A stretch of 22,507 nt of DNA, from NCBI GenBank assembly GCA_964422465.1, contig CAYRBD010000055.1, positions 1 through 22,507 of the forward strand, given 5' to 3'. The position numbers and the translations under genes were made by a program. The notes beneath the pieces were generated by a model that was given only the letters and a program-made list of their open reading frames with translations, was not told where the DNA came from and searched no databases. Shown here piece by piece: positions 15,557-22,507 of the stretch (position 1 is the stretch's first letter; the number at the start of each line of letters is the position of its first letter). Origin of the DNA: FW021-bin31 sp964422465. Lineage in GTDB: Bacteria > Bacteroidota > Bacteroidia > Chitinophagales > Chitinophagaceae.

Positions 15557-16546
15557 ATGCATGGAGCTTTTCGAAAAATAATAAGCTTGTTCATTTGCCT
15601 GTTGCTTTCATTCTCAATTTCTGAATGTGAAGCCTGGGGCTTTTTTGGCCACAGGAGAATCAACAGGTTAGCTGTGTTTTCTTTACCTCCCCAAATGATG
15701 GTCTGGTACAAAAAACAAATTGAATTTATTACCGCTCATGCTGTGGATCCCGACAAAAGAAGATATGCGGTTAAAGAGGAGGGAGCGCATCATTTTATTG
15801 ACATAGATTATTATGGAGAATATCCGTTTAAAGGGCTTCCAAGGAGGTGGAAGGAGGCCGTAAAGAAATATTCCCGGGACACCCTGATGGCTTATGGTGT
15901 GGTTCCCTGGCATGCTTTAAAGGTTTTTTATCGTCTTCAGGATGCCTTTGAAAGAAAAGACGCCTCTGCTATCTTGAGGTATTCTACCTATTTAGGCCAT
16001 TATATTGCGGATGCTTGTGTCCCTCTTCACGCCAGTTCCAATTACGATGGCCAGCAAACCGGACAAAAAGGGATACATGCCTTGTGGGAATCAGAAATTC
16101 CCGAATTGCTGGCAGATACGGCTTTTAACCTGTGGACGGGTAAAGCGGTTTATGTGGATCATCCTGGAAAATATATTTGGGATATTGTCTTAGAATCGGC
16201 AAAGGCTGCCGATACGGTACTGGAGGTAGAGAGGAAATTGTTGGCGCATTTTCCCCAGGGGGAGGTGCATGCTTTTATGGAGCGTAAAGGAAAAGTGGTG
16301 CGTCGTTATTCTGTTGCTTTTGCCAAAACCTATAACAGGCAATTACAGGGGATGGTGGCAAGGAGGATGCGCAGGGCCATACATGCGGTTTCTTCTCTTT
16401 GGTACACTGCTTGGATAAATGCGGGGCAGCCGGACCTCAGCCTTTTGAATGACCGCCCCTTTGATCAGGCTACCCTTGAGGAATTTAAAAAACTGGACCG
16501 GCTATGGCATGGGGCAGGAAGCCCTTTGAATCGGGAGCACGAATAA
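15557..16546 (+). CDS. Exported zinc-dependent nuclease / phospholipase C (S1/P1-PLC fold)
   Basis: The 329 residues begin with a signal peptide; cleavage after CEA (26) would leave Trp27 as the mature N-terminus, itself a zinc ligand in this family. His32 follows at the +5 spacing seen in P1 nuclease. Asp64 or Asp66 (VDPDKR) and His78/His79 (HHFIDID) come next. GHYIADACVPLH then gives His148, Asp152 and His158 with the exact family spacing of 4 and 6, and HALWE gives His174 and Glu178. So the full trinuclear zinc set seems present. The family includes S1/P1 single-strand nucleases and zinc phospholipases C; Glu178 is more PLC-like, but substrate cannot be decided. It acts outside the cytoplasm, perhaps in phosphate or nucleotide scavenging. 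Translation is probably coupled to the DUF502 gene. Confidence 0.85.
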   Translation: MHGAFRKIISLFICLLLSFSISECEAWGFFGHRRINRLAVFSLPPQMMVWYKKQIEFITAHAVDPDKRRYAVKEEGAHHFIDIDYYGEYPFKGLPRRWKEAVKKYSRDTLMAYGVVPWHALKVFYRLQDAFERKDASAILRYSTYLGHYIADACVPLHASSNYDGQQTGQKGIHALWESEIPELLADTAFNLWTGKAVYVDHPGKYIWDIVLESAKAADTVLEVERKLLAHFPQGEVHAFMERKGKVVRRYSVAFAKTYNRQLQGMVARRMRRAIHAVSSLWYTAWINAGQPDLSLLNDRPFDQATLEEFKKLDRLWHGAGSPLNREHE

Positions 16547-16563
16547 AGGCAGCTAAAATTTCT

Positions 16564-16571
16564 TATATTTG
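16564..16571 (+). promoter_or_regulatory. -7 element 4 bases before the MNT gene
   Basis: TATATTTG fits TAnnTTTG and is separated from the ATG at 16576 by only AAAA. This is the same 4-base distance as at mnmA and predicts a leaderless or nearly leaderless message. No TTG lies 19 bases upstream. Confidence 0.5.
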
Positions 16572-16575
16572 AAAA

Positions 16576-16899
16576 ATGTCCAGAGACTATTTATTCATAT
16601 TGAAGGAAATAATCATTCATACAATACCCAGGGAGGAATATGCTGTTTTTTTGTTTGGAAGCAGGGCGGCAAAAAATTTTCATGAGCGCTCGGATATTGA
16701 TGTGGAAATTTGGGGAGAGCAGGCGCTTTCTCCTATTTTAAGGTATCGATTAGAAGAAAAAATTGAAAACAGTGAAATCCCTTTTTTAGTGGACATTGTG
16801 GACTTCTATCGGGTACATGGCTCCTTTAAAAATGAATCTTTGAAACAAATAGAGGTATGGAATTGTCCAAAAAATATGAAAGCAATCTTGAAAGCCTGA
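16576..16899 (+). CDS. MNT-type nucleotidyltransferase domain protein (antitoxin of HEPN/MNT pair)
   Basis: A 107-residue minimal nucleotidyltransferase. FLFGSRA followed by SDIDVEIW gives the GSR...DxD active site, and a third acidic strand, LVDIVDFYR, completes the three-acid set. Proteins of this size normally pair with a HEPN protein (HI0073/HI0074 type or MntA/HepT). In studied pairs the MNT enzyme neutralises the HEPN RNase, for example by AMPylation. Here the partner frame begins inside this gene at 16857 but is damaged (see next entry), so the protein may be an orphan. An aminoglycoside-modifying role is unlikely because the substrate-binding helical domain is absent. The start is supported by the close -7 element. 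Confidence 0.85.
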   Translation: MSRDYLFILKEIIIHTIPREEYAVFLFGSRAAKNFHERSDIDVEIWGEQALSPILRYRLEEKIENSEIPFLVDIVDFYRVHGSFKNESLKQIEVWNCPKNMKAILKA

Positions 16900-17052
16900 A
16901 GGAGGCGCTTGTAACTTTTAAAGAGAGCCTTAAGACAAATTTTTCCGGGTTGAATGATTTAGGAAATGTATGATCTTATTTATGATGACCTCCCCAAGAA
17001 TTTGCAGTCGCTGGAGCAACTGTTTAAAATGCTTCAGAATTATAAAGGATAG
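16857..17052 (+). pseudogene. Remnant of HEPN-domain toxin (HI0074-like) with internal deletion
   Basis: From ATG 16857, overlapping the MNT gene by 43 bases, a frame of 38 codons runs to TGA 16971-16973. Its protein, starting MELSKKYESNLESLKEALVTF, looks like the first helix of HI0074-type HEPN proteins. In the +1 frame from about 16964, 29 codons to TAG 17050-17052 (YDLIYDDLPKNLQSLEQLF) look like the last helix of the same family. Intact members have about 130-145 residues, so about 70 residues, including the Rx4-6H RNase motif, are missing between the two parts. I infer an out-of-frame internal deletion. The call rests on helix resemblance, not on a catalytic motif. Confidence 0.6.
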
Positions 17053-17067
17053 TTCTCAATGTATTTT

Positions 17068-17075
17068 TATCTTTG
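17068..17075 (+). promoter_or_regulatory. -7 promoter element of serC
   Basis: TATCTTTG is an exact TAnnTTTG match, 40 bases before the serC ATG. No TTG lies at the 19-base distance. In the predicted leader, ATCCG (17081-17085) and CGGAT (17096-17100) could form a small hairpin. Confidence 0.5.
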
Positions 17076-17115
17076 TGCCCATCCGGCAAACGTGTCGGAT
17101 TAAACTTTAATAAAA

Positions 17116-18186
17116 ATGCAATTACATAATTTTAACGCCGGTCCCTGTCATTTACCGGAAGAGGTCGTCAGGCAGGCTTCGGAAGCTGTACTCAATTTTG
17201 AAAACACCGGTTTATCTCTATTGGAAATTCCTCATCGGGGTTCCGAATTTAAAAAAGTTATGGAAGAGGCGCGTTCTCTGGCTCGCGAGTTGATGAACCT
17301 GGAGGATGATTTTGAAGTGTTGTTTTTACATGGCGGGGGAAGAACTCAATTCATGGAACTGGCTATGAATCTTTTAGACCCTGCAAAGAAGGCAGCTTAT
17401 ATCAATACGGGAACCTGGTCAACCAAGGCCCTGGAAGAAGCCCGTCTTTATGGTAATGCTGTTGAAATAGCCTCTTCAAAAGATAAAAACTTCAGCTATA
17501 TCCCTAAAGAATATATTATACCGGAGGATGCTGCATATCTGCATATTACCACTAACAATACTATTTTCGGAACCGAGTATCAGGAAATACCCGACAGCCC
17601 GGTGCCTTTGATTGCGGATATGAGCAGCAATATCCTGAGCCGCAATTTGGATTTTAACAAGTTCAGCCTGATTTATGCAGGCGCTCAAAAAAACCTGGGC
17701 GCTGCCGGAGTAACGATGGTGGCCGTACGAAAAAGCATATTAGGGAAAGTAGCCCATCCTGTTCCGGTAATTATGGATTATAATGTTCATATTGATTATG
17801 AATCCATGTACAATACCCCGCCCGTTTTTGCTGTATATGTCTGTCTTCTGAATTTGCGATGGCTCAAAAAGCAGGGAGGGGTCCGGGCCATCGAAAAGAT
17901 AAACATTGAAAAAGCACGGCTTCTTTATAATGAAATAGAACGAAACCCGCTCTTTGAAGGAACGGTAGCTCCTGCGGACAGAAGCCGGATGAATGTATGC
18001 TTTGTAATGGAACAAAAAGAACTTGAACCCGAATTTATGGATTATTGTAAAGAACAGGGCCTGCTAAATATCAAAGGCCATCGTTCTGTAGGTGGATTCA
18101 GGGTTTCGCTATACAATGCCATTACTGTAGAGGAAGTGGAGTTGTTGGTTGAAGCCATGAAACATTTTGAACAGGCAAAAGGTTAA
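17116..18186 (+). CDS. serC: Phosphoserine aminotransferase
   Basis: SerC converts 3-phosphohydroxypyruvate to phosphoserine with glutamate and PLP, the second step of serine synthesis; it also serves vitamin B6 synthesis in some bacteria. The 356 residues begin NFNAGPCHLPEEV, the standard start. LEIPHRG and FLHGGGRTQF bind substrate and cofactor. IADMSSNILSR contains the PLP-contacting Asp, and Lys192 in YAGAQKNLG forms the Schiff base. GHRSVGGFRVSLYNA near the end is the family signature. All key residues are kept. A DUF1015 gene follows after 16 bases, likely in one transcript; serA is not between them. Confidence 0.96.
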   Translation: MQLHNFNAGPCHLPEEVVRQASEAVLNFENTGLSLLEIPHRGSEFKKVMEEARSLARELMNLEDDFEVLFLHGGGRTQFMELAMNLLDPAKKAAYINTGTWSTKALEEARLYGNAVEIASSKDKNFSYIPKEYIIPEDAAYLHITTNNTIFGTEYQEIPDSPVPLIADMSSNILSRNLDFNKFSLIYAGAQKNLGAAGVTMVAVRKSILGKVAHPVPVIMDYNVHIDYESMYNTPPVFAVYVCLLNLRWLKKQGGVRAIEKINIEKARLLYNEIERNPLFEGTVAPADRSRMNVCFVMEQKELEPEFMDYCKEQGLLNIKGHRSVGGFRVSLYNAITVEEVELLVEAMKHFEQAKG

Positions 18187-18202
18187 CTGAATATTTTACC
18201 CG

Positions 18203-19438
18203 ATGGCTATCATTAAACCCTTCAGCGCATTACGGCCCCGGGCGGGGATTGCAGACCAACTGGCCTCCAGACCTTACGATGTACTCAACAGAGAAGAAGC
18301 CCGGGAAGAAGCAGCGGACAATCCGTATTCTTTTTATCACATCTCCAAGGCAGAAATTGATCTTCCCGCCACAGTGGACGTTCATGATAAAGCCGTTTAT
18401 GAAAAAGCAAGAGAAAACCTGGAATCTTTTCGTAAAAAAGGATTTCTCTTTCAGGAGGATACTCCCTGTTTTTATATCTATGAACTTGAGATGAACGGTC
18501 ATCTGCAAACAGGGCTGGTAGGGCTCTCATCAGTTAGAGATTACGAACAAGGCGTAATCAGGAAACATGAATTTACCCGTCCGGAAAAGGAGCAGGATCG
18601 CATAAACCATATCGTAGCTACACGTGCCCACACAGGAAATGTTTTTTTAACCTACCCGGCGCTTCCCAAGTTGAATGCGTTGATAAAAGAGCAAAAGGAA
18701 TTACAGGAACCGGTTTATGATTTTATTGCTGAAGATGACATCCATCATAAGGTATGGATCATCAACCAGGATAATATCATTAAAGAAATTTCAAATTTGT
18801 TTGCCACCGAGGTACCTGCCACTTACATTGCAGATGGCCATCATCGGGCGGCATCTGCAGCCAAATCGGCCTGGCAACTTTCCGGAGAGGGATTAAATGA
18901 ACAAAATGCTTCTCTTTTCCTGACCACTCTTTTCCCTGAAGATGAATTACAGATTATTGATTACAACCGCGTGGTAAAGGATCTGAATGGGCTTACAAAA
19001 AGAGAATTTTTATCCGGGCTGGAATACAATTTTTCCGTTACCCGGGTGGGGGATACCCGTGTAAAGCCTGCTGAACCACATGAGTTTGGAATGTACCTGG
19101 AGGGCAACTGGTATCGGCTGGTGGCTGAACCAGACTCTTATACCACTGATCCTATTGGGATTCTGGACGTTACCATTTTACAAAATAAGGTACTGGATAA
19201 ACTGCTGGGGATCAAAAACCCGAGAACAGATAACCGAATAGATTTTATAGGAGGAATAAGAGGATTGGCGGAATTGGAAAGAAGAGTAGATAGCGGAGAA
19301 ATGAAAATTGCTTTTGCTGTGCATCCGGTTACGATGACACAGCTACTCGAAATTGCAGACGCCGGCCAGATCATGCCCCCAAAATCTACCTGGTTTGAGC
19401 CCAAGCTCAGGGATGGGTTATTTACGCACCTGATTTGA
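18203..19438 (+). CDS. DUF1015 family protein
   Basis: A 411-residue cytoplasmic protein without signal peptide. It begins IKPFSALRPRAGIADQLASRPYDV, the usual DUF1015 start. It contains SFYHISKAEID, HEFTRPEKEQDRINH, the strongly conserved ADGHHRAAS (210-218) and a final MPPKSTWFEPKLRDGLFTHLI. The biochemical function is not established. In many Bacteroidota it lies beside serC and serA, so a link to serine metabolism or its control is inferred from position only. The conserved His-rich ADGHHR motif suggests an enzyme or metal site. Confidence 0.88.
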   Translation: MAIIKPFSALRPRAGIADQLASRPYDVLNREEAREEAADNPYSFYHISKAEIDLPATVDVHDKAVYEKARENLESFRKKGFLFQEDTPCFYIYELEMNGHLQTGLVGLSSVRDYEQGVIRKHEFTRPEKEQDRINHIVATRAHTGNVFLTYPALPKLNALIKEQKELQEPVYDFIAEDDIHHKVWIINQDNIIKEISNLFATEVPATYIADGHHRAASAAKSAWQLSGEGLNEQNASLFLTTLFPEDELQIIDYNRVVKDLNGLTKREFLSGLEYNFSVTRVGDTRVKPAEPHEFGMYLEGNWYRLVAEPDSYTTDPIGILDVTILQNKVLDKLLGIKNPRTDNRIDFIGGIRGLAELERRVDSGEMKIAFAVHPVTMTQLLEIADAGQIMPPKSTWFEPKLRDGLFTHLI

Positions 19439-19484
19439 ATCCGGGCCCAAAAAGAGGCATAATCCTTGCTATCTGCTGTTGGTA

Positions 19485-19492
19485 TATTTTTG
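19485..19492 (+). promoter_or_regulatory. -7 promoter element of the TPR gene
   Basis: TATTTTTG fits TAnnTTTG and lies 17 bases before the ATG at 19510. A TTG at 19466-19468 is 16 bases upstream, shorter than the usual 19. Confidence 0.4.
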
Positions 19493-19509
19493 TGTAATTT
19501 TACCCCCTT

Positions 19510-20613
19510 ATGCGATTGAAAGTATTCTTGTTTACGCTGTTTTTATTCGTTTTGAACTGCCCAAAGGTTTTTTCCCAGTCTAATGCAACCGGGTTATACG
19601 AGCGGGCACAGACCTTTATCAAATCCGGTGACTATTCCAATGCCATTATTTTGTTGAAAAAATCTCTGGAACTCCAGCCTCAAAGTGCGTTGTACCGCCA
19701 GTCTCTGGCCTATGCTTATTCTTTAAATCATGATTATAATGAGGCTGAAAAGCTGATTAAGACCGTATTACGCAGCAATGCAGCCAATGAGCAAACTTAC
19801 CAGATAGCAGGAAATATTTACCGGGCACAAAATAATTTAAAAAAGGCAGAGCGAAATTACAGGAATGGATTAAAACAACTCCCCAACAGTGGCGTGCTAT
19901 ACAGTGAACTGGGGCAGGTTTATTATGATGAGCGGAAATATACCAATGCCTTACAAAATTGGGTGGAGGGCATAAAGATTGCGCCGGATTATGCGCCCAA
20001 TTATTATTTTGCCGCACGAACTTACTATTTTAGTCAGGATAAATTCTGGACGATTATTTATGGCGAGATATTTATTAATCTGGAACGTTATACCAACCGG
20101 ACTTCCGAGATGAAAAAGATGCTTCTGGAAGCCTACAAATCCGTTATCAACAACAGTATTACGCTGTCTCTCACCTCCGCCGATCATTCGTCTGGTAAAA
20201 AAGAAGAAGAAGGCTTTTCTACCCTGGACAAACCGGACTTCAAAACCGCTGTACTTTCCACCCTCGGCAAAAGCGCTGAAATGGCCATCAACAGAGGAGT
20301 AACGCCTGAGACATTAGTAATGGCCCGGACCCAATTCCTCTTAAATTGGAATAATTTCTATAAACTGGTTTACCCCTACGCTCTTTTTAATTATTACAGC
20401 CTGTTGCTAAAAAACGGCCTGTTTGAAGCTTACAACCAATGGGTATTTGGCCCGGCTGCGAGCCCTTCGGCTTATAAAGGATGGGTAAAGAGAAATGAAA
20501 CGGTGATGCACCAATTGATTGACTTTTTGAACAATCACTCCTTGAAACCTGCCCCTGATCAGTTCTATCAAAAAGGAAAAGTTGAATTTAATTCAGCTGC
20601 TCTGACCAAATAA
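19510..20613 (+). CDS. Exported tetratricopeptide repeat protein
   Basis: The 367 residues begin with a signal peptide (MRLKVFLFTLFLFVLNC...VFSQ), cleaved probably before or after Gln23. Residues about 28-180 form four to five TPR units, for example ALYRQSLAYAYSLNHDYNEA and YQIAGNIYRAQNNLKKAERN, with conserved small and aromatic positions. The C-terminal half (about 190-367) is not repeat-like and I do not recognise it. TPR proteins are scaffolds; with no lipobox this one is likely periplasmic. It ends 5 bases from the end of rimK on the other strand. The function is unknown. Confidence 0.82.
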   Translation: MRLKVFLFTLFLFVLNCPKVFSQSNATGLYERAQTFIKSGDYSNAIILLKKSLELQPQSALYRQSLAYAYSLNHDYNEAEKLIKTVLRSNAANEQTYQIAGNIYRAQNNLKKAERNYRNGLKQLPNSGVLYSELGQVYYDERKYTNALQNWVEGIKIAPDYAPNYYFAARTYYFSQDKFWTIIYGEIFINLERYTNRTSEMKKMLLEAYKSVINNSITLSLTSADHSSGKKEEEGFSTLDKPDFKTAVLSTLGKSAEMAINRGVTPETLVMARTQFLLNWNNFYKLVYPYALFNYYSLLLKNGLFEAYNQWVFGPAASPSAYKGWVKRNETVMHQLIDFLNNHSLKPAPDQFYQKGKVEFNSAALTK

Positions 20614-20618
20614 TAAAT

Positions 20619-21524
20619 TTATACCCCTACCCGGTCTTTTTTGAAATTTTGCCCTTTTTGGCTTTCAATATAATTGATGATGCTGCCGGCAATGTCTTTT
20701 CCGGTCGCTTTTTCAATCCCTTCCAGCCCGGGAGAGGAGTTGACCTCCAACACCAGCGGTCCCCGCTGCGACATGATCATATCCACTCCACAGATTGAAA
20801 GCCCCATGACCCTTGCTGCTCTCAATGCAACTTCCCGTTGAATGCGCGTCAATTTCACCGGAACGGCACTGCCCCCCCGATGAATATTGCTCCTGAATTC
20901 CCCTTCCAGCCCTTGTCTTTTCATGGAACCTATTACCTTTCCATTGACAACAAAAGCCCGGAGATCGGCCCCTCCGGCCTCTTTGATAAATTCCTGAATA
21001 AGAATATTAGCCTTCAAACCGAGAAAAGCTTCTATAACAGACTTGGCTGCCTTTTTAGTCTCGGCAAGCACCACCCCAATTCCCTGTGTGCCTTCCAGCA
21101 GTTTAATGATCACCGGCGGTCCCCCCAGTTCCTTTAACAGGCCCTCCGTCTCTCTGGTATAGTTGGCAAAGATGGTTTTGGGAATCCCGATTCCATGTTT
21201 AGAAAATATCTGCAGGCTGCGCAACTTATCCCGGGAGCGAACAATAGATACGGAAGAATTAATAGAAAACACATTCATCATCTCAAATTGACGAACTACC
21301 GCAGTACCGAAAAAGGTGACTGAAGCGCCTATTCTCGGAATAATCGCATCCACCTGCTGCAACACCTCCCCATTATAGTAGATCAGGGGTTTATTATGCT
21401 CATTTACCAGGGAACATTTGATGTGATCAATCACCTTCACGTCATGTCCCCTGGCGGTTGCAGATTCTTTCAACCTGCGGGTGCTGTATAAATTATTGTT
21501 TCTCGATAAGATGACAATTCTCAT
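20619..21524 (-). CDS. rimK: RimK-type ATP-grasp ligase (ribosomal protein S6 glutamylase family)
   Basis: RimK ligates glutamate residues to the C-terminus of ribosomal protein S6 in E. coli; relatives modify other targets. The 301 residues begin MRIVILSRNNNLYSTRRL. The ATP-grasp domain shows Lys141 in VIIKLLEGTQGIGV, the QEF stretch (177-179), ADLRAFVV (186-193), and metal ligands Asp248 in GVDMI, Glu260 and Asn262 in LEVNSSPG. The family end LEGIEKATGKDIA is present. Its ATG overlaps the stop of the upstream zinc-protease gene (ATGA at 21521-21524), so the two are translationally coupled, as is common for RimK and this protease family. Whether S6 is the target here is inferred. Confidence 0.93.
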   Translation of the reverse strand: MRIVILSRNNNLYSTRRLKESATARGHDVKVIDHIKCSLVNEHNKPLIYYNGEVLQQVDAIIPRIGASVTFFGTAVVRQFEMMNVFSINSSVSIVRSRDKLRSLQIFSKHGIGIPKTIFANYTRETEGLLKELGGPPVIIKLLEGTQGIGVVLAETKKAAKSVIEAFLGLKANILIQEFIKEAGGADLRAFVVNGKVIGSMKRQGLEGEFRSNIHRGGSAVPVKLTRIQREVALRAARVMGLSICGVDMIMSQRGPLVLEVNSSPGLEGIEKATGKDIAGSIINYIESQKGQNFKKDRVGV

Positions 21525-21979
21525 TTCTTTTGTTTTATAGGCCCTGTTGCAATATAAGCCCGCGATACATCTACTAAAAACTCCGGTGATAAAAACCGCC
21601 TTCCCAGCAGAACAGAATAATTCATGGTAGAGCGGTCCGTCAGCGTTACCTCTGTTAATTTTTCAACCTTCCCCAGGCGGATCAGAAGCCGGACCACATA
21701 TCTTACCTGGCTGGCGCCGTTGGAACTTTTAACCTTCCTTTTATGAAATTTAGAGAAGCGGGTAACCTGCTTTGAATTTTTTAAAAAATAACAACACAAT
21801 ACGTGAGTCCCATTGGTTTTTTCTTCAACCCATATTTTATCACAATGGGCAGAACTGGATCTGGCGCCGGTATCAATACGGGCGGTAACCCAGGTACGCC
21901 TGAGTTCCGGAAAATCTATCTTTTCCTTATGGCCAATTATTATTTTAGTCGCTTTCTCCGAATTTGCCAGATGATTCAT
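21521..21979 (-). CDS. Retropepsin-like ATP-dependent zinc protease family protein (RimB-type)
   Basis: A 152-residue protein of the family named putative ATP-dependent zinc protease (pfam05618), with a retropepsin-like fold. ARIDTGARSSSAHCD has Asp36-Thr-Gly, the aspartic-protease-like signature of the family. The C-terminal LGRRFLSPEFLVDVSRAY is also typical (LGRxFL). There is no signal peptide, so it is cytoplasmic. In gamma-proteobacteria a member acts with RimK in handling S6 glutamate tails; the coupling to rimK here (ATGA overlap) supports a similar role. The start could also be the second Met-free position; only one ATG is available near the family start. Confidence 0.85.
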   Translation of the reverse strand: MNHLANSEKATKIIIGHKEKIDFPELRRTWVTARIDTGARSSSAHCDKIWVEEKTNGTHVLCCYFLKNSKQVTRFSKFHKRKVKSSNGASQVRYVVRLLIRLGKVEKLTEVTLTDRSTMNYSVLLGRRFLSPEFLVDVSRAYIATGPIKQKK

Positions 21980-22048
21980 AAAACTTAACAGCCTCTAAAG
22001 TAGTCCTTTTCTTTGAACCCTGAAATTTAAAATAATTTGTAAAAAATT

Positions 22049-22078
22049 TTGTATTTAGGTAAAAAAACTGTTTATTTG
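22049..22078 (+). promoter_or_regulatory. Promoter of the SusC-like gene (TTG-N19-TTTATTTG)
   Basis: TTG at 22049-22051 is followed by exactly 19 bases and TTTATTTG at 22071-22078, one base off TAnnTTTG. The leader would be about 58 bases. It contains a short inverted repeat (GTGTA 22088-22092, TACAC 22098-22102). Confidence 0.55.
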
Positions 22079-22142
22079 TGAGGCGTTGTGTAGTAGATAC
22101 ACGATTTTGTAGTTCTTTCATCTCACCTAAAAATTCCATTCT

Positions 22143-22507
22143 ATGAAAAAAAGTGTTTTACGGTGTAAACTTTTATTGACGCTGATTTTTCTCCTGACAA
22201 CAGGGTCATTAGCTTACTCACAGCAAAGAACCGTTAAAGGTACCGTTACGGACGGAACCTCCGGAGAACCTCTTCCAGGGGTTACAGTCAGGGTGGAAGG
22301 GGTGAGCGGGGTAGGCGCCATTACCGGATCAAATGGAGATTTCAGCCTTGAAGTACCGGCAAGCGGCAAGAATCTGGTCTTTTCCTATGTGGGTTACAAA
22401 TCTATTACACTTCCCATCTCCACTGCCCCGATGGATGTCAAAATGATCAAAGGACAAAGCCTGGAAGAAATAGTAGTTGTGGGATATGGAACCCAGAAAG
22501 CCAAGGA
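22143..22507 (+). CDS. SusC/RagA-type TonB-dependent outer membrane receptor, 3' part outside window
   Basis: The frame is open from ATG 22143 to the window end (121 codons). The signal peptide runs MKKSVLRCKLLLTLIFLL and ends near AYSQQ. Next comes a carboxypeptidase-D-like beta sandwich: VKGTVTDGTSGEPLPGVTV, NGDFSLEVP and SYVGYKS. Then EEIVVVGYGTQ marks the start of the plug domain and TonB box region of SusC-like proteins. These form outer-membrane channels that import glycans or peptides with a SusD lipoprotein lid, probably encoded to the right of the window. The substrate cannot be told from this part. Confidence 0.92.
   Translation, partial: MKKSVLRCKLLLTLIFLLTTGSLAYSQQRTVKGTVTDGTSGEPLPGVTVRVEGVSGVGAITGSNGDFSLEVPASGKNLVFSYVGYKSITLPISTAPMDVKMIKGQSLEEIVVVGYGTQKAK

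Noticed and set aside
16576..16899. Aminoglycoside nucleotidyltransferase (resistance gene)
   Set aside because: At 107 residues it holds only the minimal catalytic domain, and it is followed by HEPN-like remnants, which fits the HEPN/MNT family.
22088..22102. GTGTA-GTAGA-TACAC in the SusC leader as an operator or riboswitch
   Set aside because: A 5-base stem is too short to call; it is only mentioned with the promoter.

Overview
The window looks like chromosomal DNA of a Bacteroidota bacterium, probably of the Chitinophagales/Chitinophagaceae type; the rank below phylum is inference. The reasons are a SusC/RagA-type TonB-dependent receptor at the right edge, promoters of the phylum-specific form (TTG, about 19 bases, TAnnTTTG) in front of many genes, very weak Shine-Dalgarno sequences, and housekeeping proteins with Bacteroidota-style sequence. 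The base composition is moderately AT-rich.

Left part (1-3757): the end of a defence locus. A 5'-truncated DUF4276 (TOPRIM-like) gene is joined by an ATGA overlap to a complete type III restriction enzyme Res subunit (SF2 helicase plus PD-(D/E)xK nuclease). The matching Mod methyltransferase and any ATPase partner would lie left of the window. The locus ends against the 3' end of a tRNA-Asp(GTC) gene, a usual integration site, with a clear intrinsic terminator between them.

Middle part (3758-13567): dense housekeeping genes. accA (fatty acid synthesis) and dapA (lysine/peptidoglycan) are followed, on the opposite strand and overlapping tail to tail, by rnz (tRNA 3' processing) and a small conserved protein. 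clpC (protein quality control) and cmk (CMP kinase) come next. After them lie a small coiled-coil lipoprotein gene, purB (purine synthesis) and mnmA (tRNA 2-thiolation).

Accessory-metabolism part (13568-17115): a complete copper nitrite reductase (NirK) made as a lipoprotein, preceded by an FNR-box-like palindrome at about -42 from the predicted start of transcription. Then come a DUF502 membrane protein, an exported zinc-dependent nuclease/phospholipase C of the S1/P1 fold, and a MNT-type nucleotidyltransferase whose HEPN toxin partner is a deletion-damaged pseudogene.

Right part (17116-22507): serC and a DUF1015 gene (serine module, with no serA between them), an exported TPR protein, a convergent pair encoding RimK and its retropepsin-like zinc-protease partner, and the start of a SusC-like receptor with a good phylum-type promoter.

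No CRISPR array, insertion sequence, phage gene or rRNA was seen. The most noteworthy items are the DUF4276-Res coupling beside tRNA-Asp, the NirK lipoprotein with its FNR-like box, the decayed HEPN/MNT pair, and two genes whose -7 promoter element lies only four bases from the ATG, suggesting leaderless messages.
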